Source: Kineosporiaceae bacterium
Lineage (GTDB): Bacteria; Actinomycetota; Actinomycetes; Actinomycetales; Kineosporiaceae
Assembly: GCA_016794595.1 (NCBI GenBank)
Contig: JAEUJN010000043.1
Coordinates: forward strand, 1 to 64,000
Direction: 5' to 3'
DNA length: 64,000 nucleotides
Position 1 is the first letter of the stretch; each line of letters starts with the position of its first letter. This document shows, one piece after another, positions 18,060 through 25,356 of this stretch. The notes below the pieces were generated by a model, which did not search any database, was not told the origin of the DNA, and saw nothing but the letters and a program-made list of their open reading frames with translations. The position numbers were made by a program, and so were the translations under genes.

Positions 18060-19052
18060 TCACCTGATGCGGAACGGGATCACGCGACCGATCGCCGGCA
18101 CCTGGGCGGCGGGGAAGCCGAACTGCGAGTCGACCACGAGCAAGTCGCCACGGGCGAAGTCGGCGGTGGTGAGCGTCCGGGTGGCCGGCGTGGCCGTGAC
18201 CTCACTCACGCGGGCCGAGCCCCAGTCAGCCGACAGTCGCAGCGTGGTGATCGTGCGCACGAAGTTCTGCACCACCACGAGGGTGCGCCCGCGCAGGGCC
18301 AGCCCGTCGGCGTTCAGCAGCGGGGCGCCGTCCACCGCGACCTGACGAACCGCCTTGGTGTGCAGGTCGATCCGCCACAACGCGCCCGTGGTGCCCTGGG
18401 CAACGAGCAGGTACCGGCGGTCGGGCGTACTGACGATCCCGCCCAGGTCGAAGTCGGTCAGCGCCGGGGTGTAGGGCACCGTGGCCGAGACGTCGAGCCA
18501 GTTCTGGATCGTCCAGGTCCCGTGCTGCCGGGCGACCCGCCACACGATCGGCAGGGAGGAGTCGGTGACGTAGGCGGCGCCGTCCGGGCCGATCCACACG
18601 TCGTTGAGGAACGATCCGGTCGCCCCCGTCGCCAGCTCTGCCAGCAGTGACCCGTCGCGGCCGAGGACGCGCACCTCGCCGCTGGGGCCTCCGGCCACGT
18701 AGACCCGGCCGGCGGCGTCCACGGCGATGCCGCGTCCGTTGTCGCCGGCTCGGGGACCCACCCAGACCGACAGCTCGGGCGAGCCCAGGCGGCCCCGGTA
18801 GATGGTGCCGTCGCGGTTGGTGGCGCTGACGTAGACATACCCCGCGCGCTGGTCGATGCCGATGCCCTCCAGATAGACCCCCGCCTCGGGCAGGTCGTAG
18901 GAGACGGACGCCGCCGGTCGGCTGGTCGGGCTCGCCGCTGCCGGCGAGCTCACCCCCACGACGCCGGTCACGGACACCACGGCCACCGCGGACACGAGCA
19001 GCGCGGTCACGCCGACTCGGTTGAGGGCCGCCGATCGCGGACGTGAGCTCAT
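18060..19052 (-). CDS. Secreted beta-propeller (SMP-30/NHL-like) protein
   Basis: 330-residue exported protein. A signal peptide (about residues 12-38, ending near PAAASP) is followed by repeated blade-like segments such as GIGIDQRAGYVYVSATNRDG, GIAVDAAGRVYVAGGPSG, DVWIGPDGAAYVTDSSLP and GLALRGRTLVVVQ, the pattern of SMP-30/gluconolactonase or NHL propellers. The enzymatic metal ligands of true gluconolactonases cannot be checked without alignment, so it may be a binding protein. GAGGAGG with a good spacer precedes the ATG at 19052. Confidence 0.7.
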   Translation of the reverse strand: MSSRPRSAALNRVGVTALLVSAVAVVSVTGVVGVSSPAAASPTSRPAASVSYDLPEAGVYLEGIGIDQRAGYVYVSATNRDGTIYRGRLGSPELSVWVGPRAGDNGRGIAVDAAGRVYVAGGPSGEVRVLGRDGSLLAELATGATGSFLNDVWIGPDGAAYVTDSSLPIVWRVARQHGTWTIQNWLDVSATVPYTPALTDFDLGGIVSTPDRRYLLVAQGTTGALWRIDLHTKAVRQVAVDGAPLLNADGLALRGRTLVVVQNFVRTITTLRLSADWGSARVSEVTATPATRTLTTADFARGDLLVVDSQFGFPAAQVPAIGRVIPFRIR

Positions 19053-19130
19053 GCCGTCCTCCTCGATTGCTGACTGGTCAGCCAAACGTACCCGTGCCCC
19101 GGCGAACCGGCCAGGTCACCTGCCAGCGCC

Positions 19131-20129
19131 TCAGGAGCGGACGCCGGTCCGGGTGCGCGGACGCAACCGGACACCCGGCAGCGGCGGCGCCGGGATCCGT
19201 TCCACCCCGCCGACGTACCCCGAGACGACACCGAACCGCCCGGCGTCCCCGCCCGTCGCACCGTCCTCCCACTCCTGCCGGTACTGGGCGATCTCCTCGT
19301 GCGAGCGACCGATGAAGTTCCACCACATGACGGTCGGTTCCTCGAACGGGGCCCCGCCGAGCAGCAGTACCCGAGCCGGGCCGTCCTGACCGGCCCTCAG
19401 GTCGAGGGTCGGGTGACCGGTGTCCCGCACCCCGAGTTCCCCCCGCGCGAGCGGTGCACCGTCGAGGGTCACCGAGCCCTGATCGACCAGCACGGCGTGC
19501 TCGAAGGCCTGATCGACCGCCAGCTGCAGCCTGGCGCCCGGATCGAGGTCGAGCTGGGCGCCGAGCAAGGGGGTGGCCGTCCTGACCGGGGACTGCACGC
19601 CTGCCAGCGCCCCGATGAAGACCCTCGCCGTGGCCCCCTCCAGCACGATCACCCCGGGCTCGTGATGCTGGAAGTCGCGCTGCGCCGCGGCGTCCGCCTC
19701 GGGCAGCACCACCCAGAGCTGGACGCCGTGCAGCGTGCGGGTCTGCGCGGTGGAGACCTCGCTGTGCGCGATGCCCCGGCCGGCCGTCATCAGGTTCAGC
19801 TCACCGGGTCGGACCATCGCGTGCACGCCGGCGGAGTCACGATGCTCGACCTCACCCTCGAACAGCCAGCTCACCGTCTGCAACCCGGTGTGCGGGTGCG
19901 GGGCGACGTCCATGCCGCCGGTGCCGTTCGGTCCCCGGACGTCGTCCGGACCGTAGTGGTCGACGAAGCACCAGGCGCCCACGAACGCGCGCTCCCTCGC
20001 GGGCAGGGTGCGCCGGACCGTCATCGCCCGCAGGCCGCCGAGCGGCACGTCCCGCGGCGCGATCACGTGGACGTCGTGGGTCACCGTGCGGGCCTGGCCG
20101 CCGGTCGCGCTCCTCGTCCCGCTGCTCAT
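19131..20129 (-). CDS. Pirin family protein
   Basis: 332-residue bicupin. The N-terminal cupin holds the pirin metal-site signature HPHTGLQTVSWLFEGEVEHRDS plus GRGIAHSE, giving the His residues that bind iron; the C-terminal pirin domain follows (FEEPTVMWWNFIGRSHEEIAQY). Bacterial pirins can act as quercetin 2,3-dioxygenases or as regulators; which applies here is open. The start at 20129 is supported by CAGACT 6 bases upstream, without a ribosome site. A palindromic repeat lies just upstream of it. Confidence 0.9.
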   Translation of the reverse strand: MSSGTRSATGGQARTVTHDVHVIAPRDVPLGGLRAMTVRRTLPARERAFVGAWCFVDHYGPDDVRGPNGTGGMDVAPHPHTGLQTVSWLFEGEVEHRDSAGVHAMVRPGELNLMTAGRGIAHSEVSTAQTRTLHGVQLWVVLPEADAAAQRDFQHHEPGVIVLEGATARVFIGALAGVQSPVRTATPLLGAQLDLDPGARLQLAVDQAFEHAVLVDQGSVTLDGAPLARGELGVRDTGHPTLDLRAGQDGPARVLLLGGAPFEEPTVMWWNFIGRSHEEIAQYRQEWEDGATGGDAGRFGVVSGYVGGVERIPAPPLPGVRLRPRTRTGVRS

Positions 20130-20135
20130 CCAGCG

Positions 20136-20141
20136 AGTCTG
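20136..20141 (-). promoter_or_regulatory. -10 box (CAGACT) for a leaderless pirin transcript
   Basis: On the minus strand CAGACT ends 6 bases before the ATG at 20129. The same hexamer is found in the same place before the amidase gene (21717-21722). Confidence 0.4.
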
Positions 20142-20168
20142 GCATCGCCCCGCCTCCCCCGCCCCCCG

Positions 20169-20228
20169 CCCACCCCTCGTGATCATGCACTTTCGACTAT
20201 TCGAAAGTGCATGATCACGAGGGGTGGG
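20169..20228. repeat. Palindromic repeat, copy B
   Basis: 60-bp palindrome with core TGATCATGCACTTTCGA-CTAT-TCGAAAGTGCATGATCA. The outer arms CCCACCCCTCG and the complement CGAGGGGTGGG are unique to this copy. It sits between two genes transcribed in the same direction (amidase 3' side, pirin 5' side). Confidence 0.9.
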
Positions 20229-20261
20229 GACGACGGGAGAGCACGCCGCCCTCGGGGTTGC

Positions 20262-21710
20262 TCACTCCTCGCGGGCCCACAGCACCGGCGCGAGCGGCCC
20301 CACGGCATCCTCGATCGCCTGGGCGGCGTCCAGGGCGACATCCTCGCGGTAGCGCGAGGCGACAAGTTGGACGCCGCTCGGCAGCCCGTCAGCGCCGTCC
20401 AGACCGGTCGGGGCCATGGCCACCGGCAAACCCATGATGTTCATCGCGATGCTCGGCCGCAGGGACCGCCAGACTGCGACGGTGTCAGCGGTGCTGCGCA
20501 CGTCCTCGTCCACCGCCAGCAGCGGGCCGAGGAGCTCAGGAATCACCAGCACCGGATAGGTCTCGAGAAAGGCGAGCCAGGCCCTCAGCAGCGTCGAGCG
20601 GCGGGCCAGGTCGTCGATGTGCTCGCCCAGGTCGGCGTACGGCTCGGCCAGCTCACCCACCGCACTCCAGTAGGTGAGCATCTGCTCGCTGCCGTACCGG
20701 TCGAGCACCGGCCCGAGCTGGTGGTTCAGATCGGCCATCATCAGCCGGAAGGCAAGGTCCGCGGTGAGCCCGACCCCCGGGGTGTCGTTCTCGCTCACCT
20801 CCACCACGTCGTAGCCCGCCTCGGCGAGAACCGTTGCCGCCCGGTCGATTCCGGCGATCACGCTGGGGTGCGTGGTCTCGCCGTCCAGCTCGCGCAGCAC
20901 CGCCGCCCGGCGGGGCACGGGCGGGCCCTGCAACGGCGCCGGTACCCACCACGGGTCCCGGACGTCGCGCGCGGCCATGGCGGCCAGCCCCACCCGGACG
21001 TCCGCCACGCTGCGGGCGAGCACCCCTTGCACCGACATCAGGGTGGCAATGGTCGAGCGCTCGGCCGCGGCCGAGGGCAGGTAGGCCGGCACCCGGCCGA
21101 GGGTGGGCTTGATCGCCGGGACGCCGCAGTGCAGCGCGGGAATGCGCACCGAGCCACCGATGTCGTTGCCGTGCGCGAGCGCACACATGCCGGCCGCGAC
21201 CGCCGAGCCGGCACCGCCGGAGGACCCCCCGCAGGAGGTGGCGTCGTCCCAGGGGTTGAGGGTCAGCCCGTACAGCGGGTTGTTCGTGGTCGGGCGCATC
21301 GAGATCTCGGGGGTGTTGGTCCGCCCGACGATCACCGCCCCGGCCGCGCGCAGGTTCGCCGTCACCGGGGAGTCGGCCGGCGCGATCAGGGAGGCCCACG
21401 CGGGCAACCCGTTCGGCGTGCGCTGCCCGGCGACGTCCACGTTGTCCTTGATGGTGACCGGCACGCCGTGCAGGGGCCCGGCGGTCTCGCCACGAGCGAA
21501 CGCCTCGTCGAGCGCGGCGGCATCGGCCATCGCCTGCTCGGCCAGATCGAGGGTGATCGCATTCAGGTGGGGGTTGACCGCGGCGATGCGATCGAGGACG
21601 GCGCGCGTCACCTCGGCGCAACGCACCTGCCCGGAGCGGGTGGCCGAGGCCACCTCGACGGCTCCCCAGTGCCACAGCGGACGGTCGCTCAGGTGCGCAT
21701 CAGCGGTCAT
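20262..21710 (-). CDS. Amidase signature family hydrolase
   Basis: 482-residue amidohydrolase with the complete Ser-cisSer-Lys triad: Lys88 in TIKDNVD, Ser163 in CGGSSGGAG and Ser187 in IGGSVRIP, with the usual 24-residue distance between the two serines. The Cys in SCGGSS and the DIGGSVR loop are as in aryl-acylamidases and related enzymes. It is not GatA: there is no gatB/gatC nearby and the substrate loop differs. Promoter: TTGGAG (21740-21745) and CAGACT (21717-21722) on the minus strand, 17 bp apart, with 6 bases to the ATG. Substrate unknown. Confidence 0.9.
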   Translation of the reverse strand: MTADAHLSDRPLWHWGAVEVASATRSGQVRCAEVTRAVLDRIAAVNPHLNAITLDLAEQAMADAAALDEAFARGETAGPLHGVPVTIKDNVDVAGQRTPNGLPAWASLIAPADSPVTANLRAAGAVIVGRTNTPEISMRPTTNNPLYGLTLNPWDDATSCGGSSGGAGSAVAAGMCALAHGNDIGGSVRIPALHCGVPAIKPTLGRVPAYLPSAAAERSTIATLMSVQGVLARSVADVRVGLAAMAARDVRDPWWVPAPLQGPPVPRRAAVLRELDGETTHPSVIAGIDRAATVLAEAGYDVVEVSENDTPGVGLTADLAFRLMMADLNHQLGPVLDRYGSEQMLTYWSAVGELAEPYADLGEHIDDLARRSTLLRAWLAFLETYPVLVIPELLGPLLAVDEDVRSTADTVAVWRSLRPSIAMNIMGLPVAMAPTGLDGADGLPSGVQLVASRYREDVALDAAQAIEDAVGPLAPVLWAREE

Positions 21711-21716
21711 GAGCTG

Positions 21717-21745
21717 AGTCTGGTGCGCGACCGGCTCAACTCCAA
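21717..21745 (-). promoter_or_regulatory. Promoter of the amidase gene (TTGGAG-N17-CAGACT)
   Basis: On the minus strand TTGGAG at 21740-21745 and CAGACT at 21717-21722 are separated by 17 bp, with 6 bases to the ATG at 21710. The -35 box overlaps the last codons of the Fic gene. Confidence 0.5.
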
Positions 21746-22959
21746 GTGTCGGTCACCGTGCGGGCGACCGGGCCGGCCTCGACGTCCGCATCGGCATACG
21801 AGAAGGGCCTCTCCAGGATGTCGAGCACCGTTGCCGAGACCCAGTAGAGCTGCCCACCACGCCCGATCGCCTGCGGGTCGCCCAGCCAGCCACGGGCCTG
21901 GGCATCTTTGATCAAATTGCGAGCGCCCTGGTTCGTGATGCCCAAGTGGTTCTGGACCCGGCGCACGGTGAGGTAGGGGTTGGTGAAGATCAAGTCCACC
22001 AGGCCGGCGATCATGGAGCGTGAGCGCGCCGCGTCCTGGAGGTACTCCTCCCTGAGCCGCACCACCAGCCCGGCGCGATGGACGGCGTCGTCGGCAGACC
22101 TGGCGATCGCGGTCAGGAAGAACTGGATCCACTCCTGGATCTCGCCTCGCTCCCGGACCCCTTGGAGCAGGGAGTAGTAGGTGTTCCGGTGTGCCTCGAG
22201 GTAACCGGACATGTACAGCAGCGGGGTCGTCAGTCGCCGCTCTTGCACCAGCATCAGACCCACCAGCAGTCGTCCGATCCGCCCGTTGCCGTCGAGGAAG
22301 GGGTGGATCGTCTCGAACTGGTAGTGCATCAGCGCCGCACGGACCAGCACCGGCATCCGGCTGGGCTCGTTGACGAAGCGCTCCCAGTCGATCATCAGAT
22401 CGGGGAGGGACTCCGGAAGGGGCGGTACGTAGGTTGCGCTGTCCGGACTGTCCGTCGGGCTGCCGATCCACACCGGCGAGGTACGGATCTCGCCGGGCAG
22501 CTTCTCCGCCCCGCGCACGCCGCTCACCAGCTCGCGATGGGCCTGTCTGATCAGCCGCTGGGTGAGCGGCAGGGTGGCGAGCAGGCGGTATCCGGTCTCG
22601 CTGGCTCGCAGGTACCGCTTCACCTCCTCCACGTCCGCATCGACAGTCGCCGCGCCGTCCGCGGCCTCCGCCTGCATCACGTTCGCCAGCGACGTGTTCG
22701 TCCCCTCGATCCTCGAGCTGGCCAGGGCCTCACGCGTCGAGTACGGCCCGACGAGGAGCTGCGGATTCCGGATCAGCTGCCCCAGACCGTGCAGATGACC
22801 CAGTGAGCTGTCAGCCGTCGACAGGGCGAGAATCGTCGCCTCCGAGAGCTCCACCGTGCGCGGCAGCGGATTCGGCGCGTAGAACCAGAACGCCCACCGA
22901 TCTCCCGGTCGGCGCATCGGCTTTCCGAAGATGGTCTCCGCATAGCTGCTTGGGTCCAT
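21736..22959 (-). CDS. Fic family protein (AMP-transferase type), self-inhibited class II
   Basis: 407-residue Fic enzyme that is expected to transfer AMP (or a related nucleotide group) to hydroxyls of target proteins. The active site HPFLDGNGRIGR (residues 219-230) is intact, with catalytic His219. An inhibitory helix motif, S-x-x-x-E-G (Ser81 to Gly86), precedes the Fic fold, the layout of class II Fic proteins that are auto-inhibited by a Glu blocking ATP. A Fic_N domain lies before, and a winged-helix domain after (RRVQNHLGITNQGARNLIKDAQ), which could bind DNA such as its own upstream array. No antitoxin gene is adjacent. The start at 22959 is set by the promoter 6 bases upstream. Confidence 0.95.
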   Translation of the reverse strand: MDPSSYAETIFGKPMRRPGDRWAFWFYAPNPLPRTVELSEATILALSTADSSLGHLHGLGQLIRNPQLLVGPYSTREALASSRIEGTNTSLANVMQAEAADGAATVDADVEEVKRYLRASETGYRLLATLPLTQRLIRQAHRELVSGVRGAEKLPGEIRTSPVWIGSPTDSPDSATYVPPLPESLPDLMIDWERFVNEPSRMPVLVRAALMHYQFETIHPFLDGNGRIGRLLVGLMLVQERRLTTPLLYMSGYLEAHRNTYYSLLQGVRERGEIQEWIQFFLTAIARSADDAVHRAGLVVRLREEYLQDAARSRSMIAGLVDLIFTNPYLTVRRVQNHLGITNQGARNLIKDAQARGWLGDPQAIGRGGQLYWVSATVLDILERPFSYADADVEAGPVARTVTDTWS

Positions 22960-22965
22960 GTACGG

Positions 22966-22994
22966 AGAGTAGTGGAGGAGTCTTCACTCTCCAA
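22966..22994 (-). promoter_or_regulatory. Promoter of the Fic gene (TTGGAG-N17-TACTCT, leaderless)
   Basis: On the minus strand TTGGAG (22989-22994) and TACTCT (22966-22971) are exactly 17 bp apart, and 6 bases separate the -10 box from the ATG at 22959. The -35 box reads like one more member of the GTTGGA family found upstream. Confidence 0.6.
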
Positions 22995-23010
22995 GGCATG
23001 GGCTCGCCTC

Positions 23011-23208
23011 GTTGGAGTTTCTGTTGGATCCAGCGTTGGAGTTTCAGGTGAGATCAGCGAATAGATCATGAAAACTGGGCCCGACGCTCCAACAAATCGA
23101 GGGGTTTCGTTGGAACGTCACCTGTTACCTCCAACGTCTGTTGCATCCCGAGCCCGACGCTCCAACAAACAGGGGGGGTTCGTTGGAACGTCAGGCTGAC
23201 GCTCCAAC
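23011..23208. repeat. Phased GTTGGA/TCCAAC array upstream of the Fic gene
   Basis: GTTGGA occurs at 23011, 23023 and 23035, a 12-bp period. Further out two triads of alternating TCCAAC, GTTGGA, TCCAAC occur at 23088/23109/23130 and 23161/23182/23203, each step exactly 21 bp. The inner boxes read GACGCTCCAAC and GTTGGAACGTC and form 37-base hairpins at 23083-23119 and 23156-23192; the surrounding 42 bp are repeated almost unchanged 73 bp apart. This fills most of the gap 22960-23287, where I see no gene. A 21-bp step is two helical turns, as expected for a cooperative DNA-binding protein. Confidence 0.85.
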
Positions 23209-23287
23209 GCTGATGGCACCACCAGGGCTCGACAGCACCCCACGGCTCGTTGACTACCGTCGGTGAGCACAAGGGGTGAGCAGAGGA

Positions 23288-23875
23288 TCAGCCCGGCGTC
23301 CCGCCACATGCCCGCCAGACCAGGCTCGCCGTCCGGTGCGCCCAGTCCGCGGGAGCGCGCCGCCCCACCAGGGCGATCGCGTACCACGACCCGGTCAGCA
23401 GCGACCCGGCGATGTCCAGGTCGGCATCGGCATCGATCAGCCCACTGTCACGTGCCGCCAGCAGGCACGCCCGGATCCGGGCCCGGCGCGGCGCCACGAT
23501 CTGCTCGGCGTACACCTGCCGGACGGCGGGCTCGACGCCGTCGGTGAGCATCAGCCCGACCAGCGGCAACGCGCCCGCAGCGGTGATGCAGTGCCGGAAG
23601 TGCTCCAGCTCGGTCACCAGATCGGTGAACGGCTCCCCGATCACCTCGGGCGCCTCGACCGCAGCCAGCCGGGCCACGGCGCCGACGGCCAGTGACACCT
23701 TGTCCGGCCAGCGCCGGTACAGCGCCGGGCGGGTCGTGCCGGCCTCGGCCGCGACCGCGGCGAGGGAGAGCCCGCTCAGCCCGTCCCGGGCCAGGTGGCG
23801 CAGCGCGACGTCCAGCACGGCGTCGTCGATCGCCCGGTCGCGGGGGCGACCCGGCGCACGCATCCGATCTGGCAC
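23288..23875 (-). CDS. TetR family transcriptional regulator
   Basis: 195-residue repressor. The N-terminal HTH (residues 15-60) shows AVLDVALRHLARDGLSGLSLAAVAAEAGTTRPALYRRWPDK, the classical TetR pattern; the C-terminal domain would bind a ligand and dimerise. The GTG at 23875 is chosen since TAACCT lies 6 bases upstream; an ATG at 23863 is an alternative. It diverges from the DJ-1/F420-reductase/LtrA operon and CGTTAC-type operator half-sites cover both promoters, so it most likely represses itself and the operon. The ligand is unknown. Confidence 0.92.
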   Translation of the reverse strand: MPDRMRAPGRPRDRAIDDAVLDVALRHLARDGLSGLSLAAVAAEAGTTRPALYRRWPDKVSLAVGAVARLAAVEAPEVIGEPFTDLVTELEHFRHCITAAGALPLVGLMLTDGVEPAVRQVYAEQIVAPRRARIRACLLAARDSGLIDADADLDIAGSLLTGSWYAIALVGRRAPADWAHRTASLVWRACGGTPG

Positions 23876-23881
23876 CGAGCC

Positions 23882-23960
23882 AGGTTACGTTACATTTCTG
23901 TATTGCATCAAGGACGGTGCTGCCCTACCCTCCATCGTTACGAGACAGGAACGTAACGAT
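23882..23960. promoter_or_regulatory. Divergent promoter region with TetR operators
   Basis: ATCGTTACG-N9-CGTAACGAT (23934-23960) is a perfect 9-bp inverted repeat ending 14 bases before the start codon at 23975. A further half-site pair GTTACGTTAC (23884-23893) overlaps the -10 box of the TetR gene itself (TAACCT on the minus strand, 23882-23887; TTGATG 18 bp further up at 23906-23911). The shared half-site CGTTAC/GTAACG points to one repressor acting on both promoters. Confidence 0.75.
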
Positions 23961-23974
23961 AAGGAGTCACGGCA

Positions 23975-24715
23975 GTGAGCGGAACCATCGACGTGCACGG
24001 CACCACCAAGAAGATCCTCATGGTGGCCTCCAACCCCTCCACCTCGGACCAGACCGGGTGGCCGATCGGGTTCTGGTGGGCCGAACTGACCCACCCGTAC
24101 TGGGAGTTCACCGAGGCCGGCTACGAGGTGAGGATCGCCAGCCCGGACGGCGGCGCCCTGCAGGCCGACTCCTTCTCCGACCCGGACGACGCCTCCGGCT
24201 ACTCCGCGCACGACCTGATCAGTCGCGGGTTCAAGAACAGCCCCAGCCACGCCGCGTTGCTCGCCGACACCCCGGCACTGGCCGACGTCGATCCCGCCAC
24301 CTTCGATGCCGTCTTCCTGGTCGGCGGCCAGGCGCCGATGTACACCTTCCGCTCCGACCAGCGGATCAAGGACCTCGTCGGCACCTTCCTCGCCGGCGGC
24401 CGGATCGCCGCGGTGGTCTGCCACGCCACCTGCGTCCTGCTGGACGCAGCCCTGCCGGACGGCACGCCGGTGGTCGCCGGGCGCACCTGGACCGGGTTCG
24501 CCAACAGCGAGGAGGACTACGCCGACGCCTACGCCGGCCAGCGGATCCAGCCGTTCCGGATCGAGGACGAGGCGCGCGCCCTGCCCGAGACCAACTTCGT
24601 CGTCCACGGCCGCTTCCGGCCCCACGCGGTCCGGGACGGCAACCTGATCACCGGCCAGCAGCAGTACTCGGGTACCGCCGCGGCCTGCCTGGTGATCGAC
24701 GCGTTGGGCCGGTGA
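23975..24715 (+). CDS. DJ-1/PfpI family protein (class I glutamine amidotransferase-like)
   Basis: 246-residue protein of the DJ-1/HchA type. Nucleophile elbow AAVVCHATCVLL with the reactive Cys, an acidic residue in the WWAELTHPYWEF segment, and the C-terminal FVVHGRFRPHAVRDGNLITGQ stretch place it with HchA-like glyoxalase III/deglycase or stress proteins. AAGGAG with an 8-base spacer precedes the GTG at 23975. It is the first gene of a three-gene operon and is probably controlled by the divergent TetR protein. A role in detoxifying reactive aldehydes or electrophiles is plausible but not shown. Confidence 0.88.
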   Translation: MSGTIDVHGTTKKILMVASNPSTSDQTGWPIGFWWAELTHPYWEFTEAGYEVRIASPDGGALQADSFSDPDDASGYSAHDLISRGFKNSPSHAALLADTPALADVDPATFDAVFLVGGQAPMYTFRSDQRIKDLVGTFLAGGRIAAVVCHATCVLLDAALPDGTPVVAGRTWTGFANSEEDYADAYAGQRIQPFRIEDEARALPETNFVVHGRFRPHAVRDGNLITGQQQYSGTAAACLVIDALGR

Positions 24716-24720
24716 CCACC

Positions 24721-25356
24721 ATGCTCATCACGCTGGTCGGCGCCGGGTCGGTCGCCACCGCACTGACCGTCAACCTGCTGCGCCACGGGCACGCGGTGCG
24801 CCTCGCCGTCCGGCCGGGCTCGAAGCGCCCGGTGCCGGACGGCGCCGCTCGGGTCGACCTCGGCCCCGGCGCAGCGCAGGGCAGCGACCTGGTGATCCTG
24901 GCGGTCCCGTTCGCGGTGGCCGCCCACGTGGTGAGCGACCTCGCGCTGCCGTCGGGCAGCGTGCTGGTGGACGCCACGAACCCGTTCGGGGTGCCGGTGC
25001 CCGAGCCTCACCTGCACGGCCTGTCGGTGATCGCGGCAGCCGCCGGCCCGGAGGTTGCCGTGGTCAAGGCGTTCAACGTGGTGGGCGCCGAGCACCTGGC
25101 TGCACCACAGTTGCCGGACGGCGCCCGCCCGGTGCTTCCGGTGGCCTCGGACGACGCCCCTGCCCGTCGCGCGGTGGTCGACCTGGCCGACTCGCTCGGC
25201 TTCCACGCCGTGGACGTCGGCGGGGCCGCCGCCGCACCGCTGCTCGAGGATGCTGCCCGCTACTGGGGACTGCTGGCGTTCTCCGGCGGTCTGGGACGAC
25301 GTATGGTGCTCGTCGCCCACCAGCGTCCCGACCCCGCGGGGAGCCCCTCCAGATGA
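24721..25356 (+). CDS. NADPH-dependent F420 reductase-like oxidoreductase
   Basis: 211-residue protein with a Rossmann fold from its first residues (ITLVGAGSVATALTVNLLRHGH), then DLVILAVPF and VVKAFNVVGAEHL, as in NADP:F420 oxidoreductases and related NADP-binding proteins. These enzymes exchange hydride between NADPH and F420, though many relatives have other partners. An alternative GTG start at 24712 would overlap the preceding stop (GTGA). Its stop overlaps the next start (ATGA at 25353), so all three genes are translationally coupled. Confidence 0.8.
   Translation: MLITLVGAGSVATALTVNLLRHGHAVRLAVRPGSKRPVPDGAARVDLGPGAAQGSDLVILAVPFAVAAHVVSDLALPSGSVLVDATNPFGVPVPEPHLHGLSVIAAAAGPEVAVVKAFNVVGAEHLAAPQLPDGARPVLPVASDDAPARRAVVDLADSLGFHAVDVGGAAAAPLLEDAARYWGLLAFSGGLGRRMVLVAHQRPDPAGSPSR

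Noticed and set aside
20262-21710. GatA subunit of the aminoacyl-tRNA amidotransferase
   Set aside because: No gatB or gatC nearby, and the enzyme resembles general amidases rather than GatA.
19299-21911. 870-codon open frame on the plus strand
   Set aside because: It runs antisense through pirin and amidase, both of which have intact motifs on the minus strand.
23011-23208. Fic upstream repeats considered as CRISPR or ORF remnant
   Set aside because: Boxes alternate in orientation and are only 6-11 bp, with fixed 12- or 21-bp steps; no repeat-spacer structure. Minus-strand short frames across it exist only because the DNA repeats.
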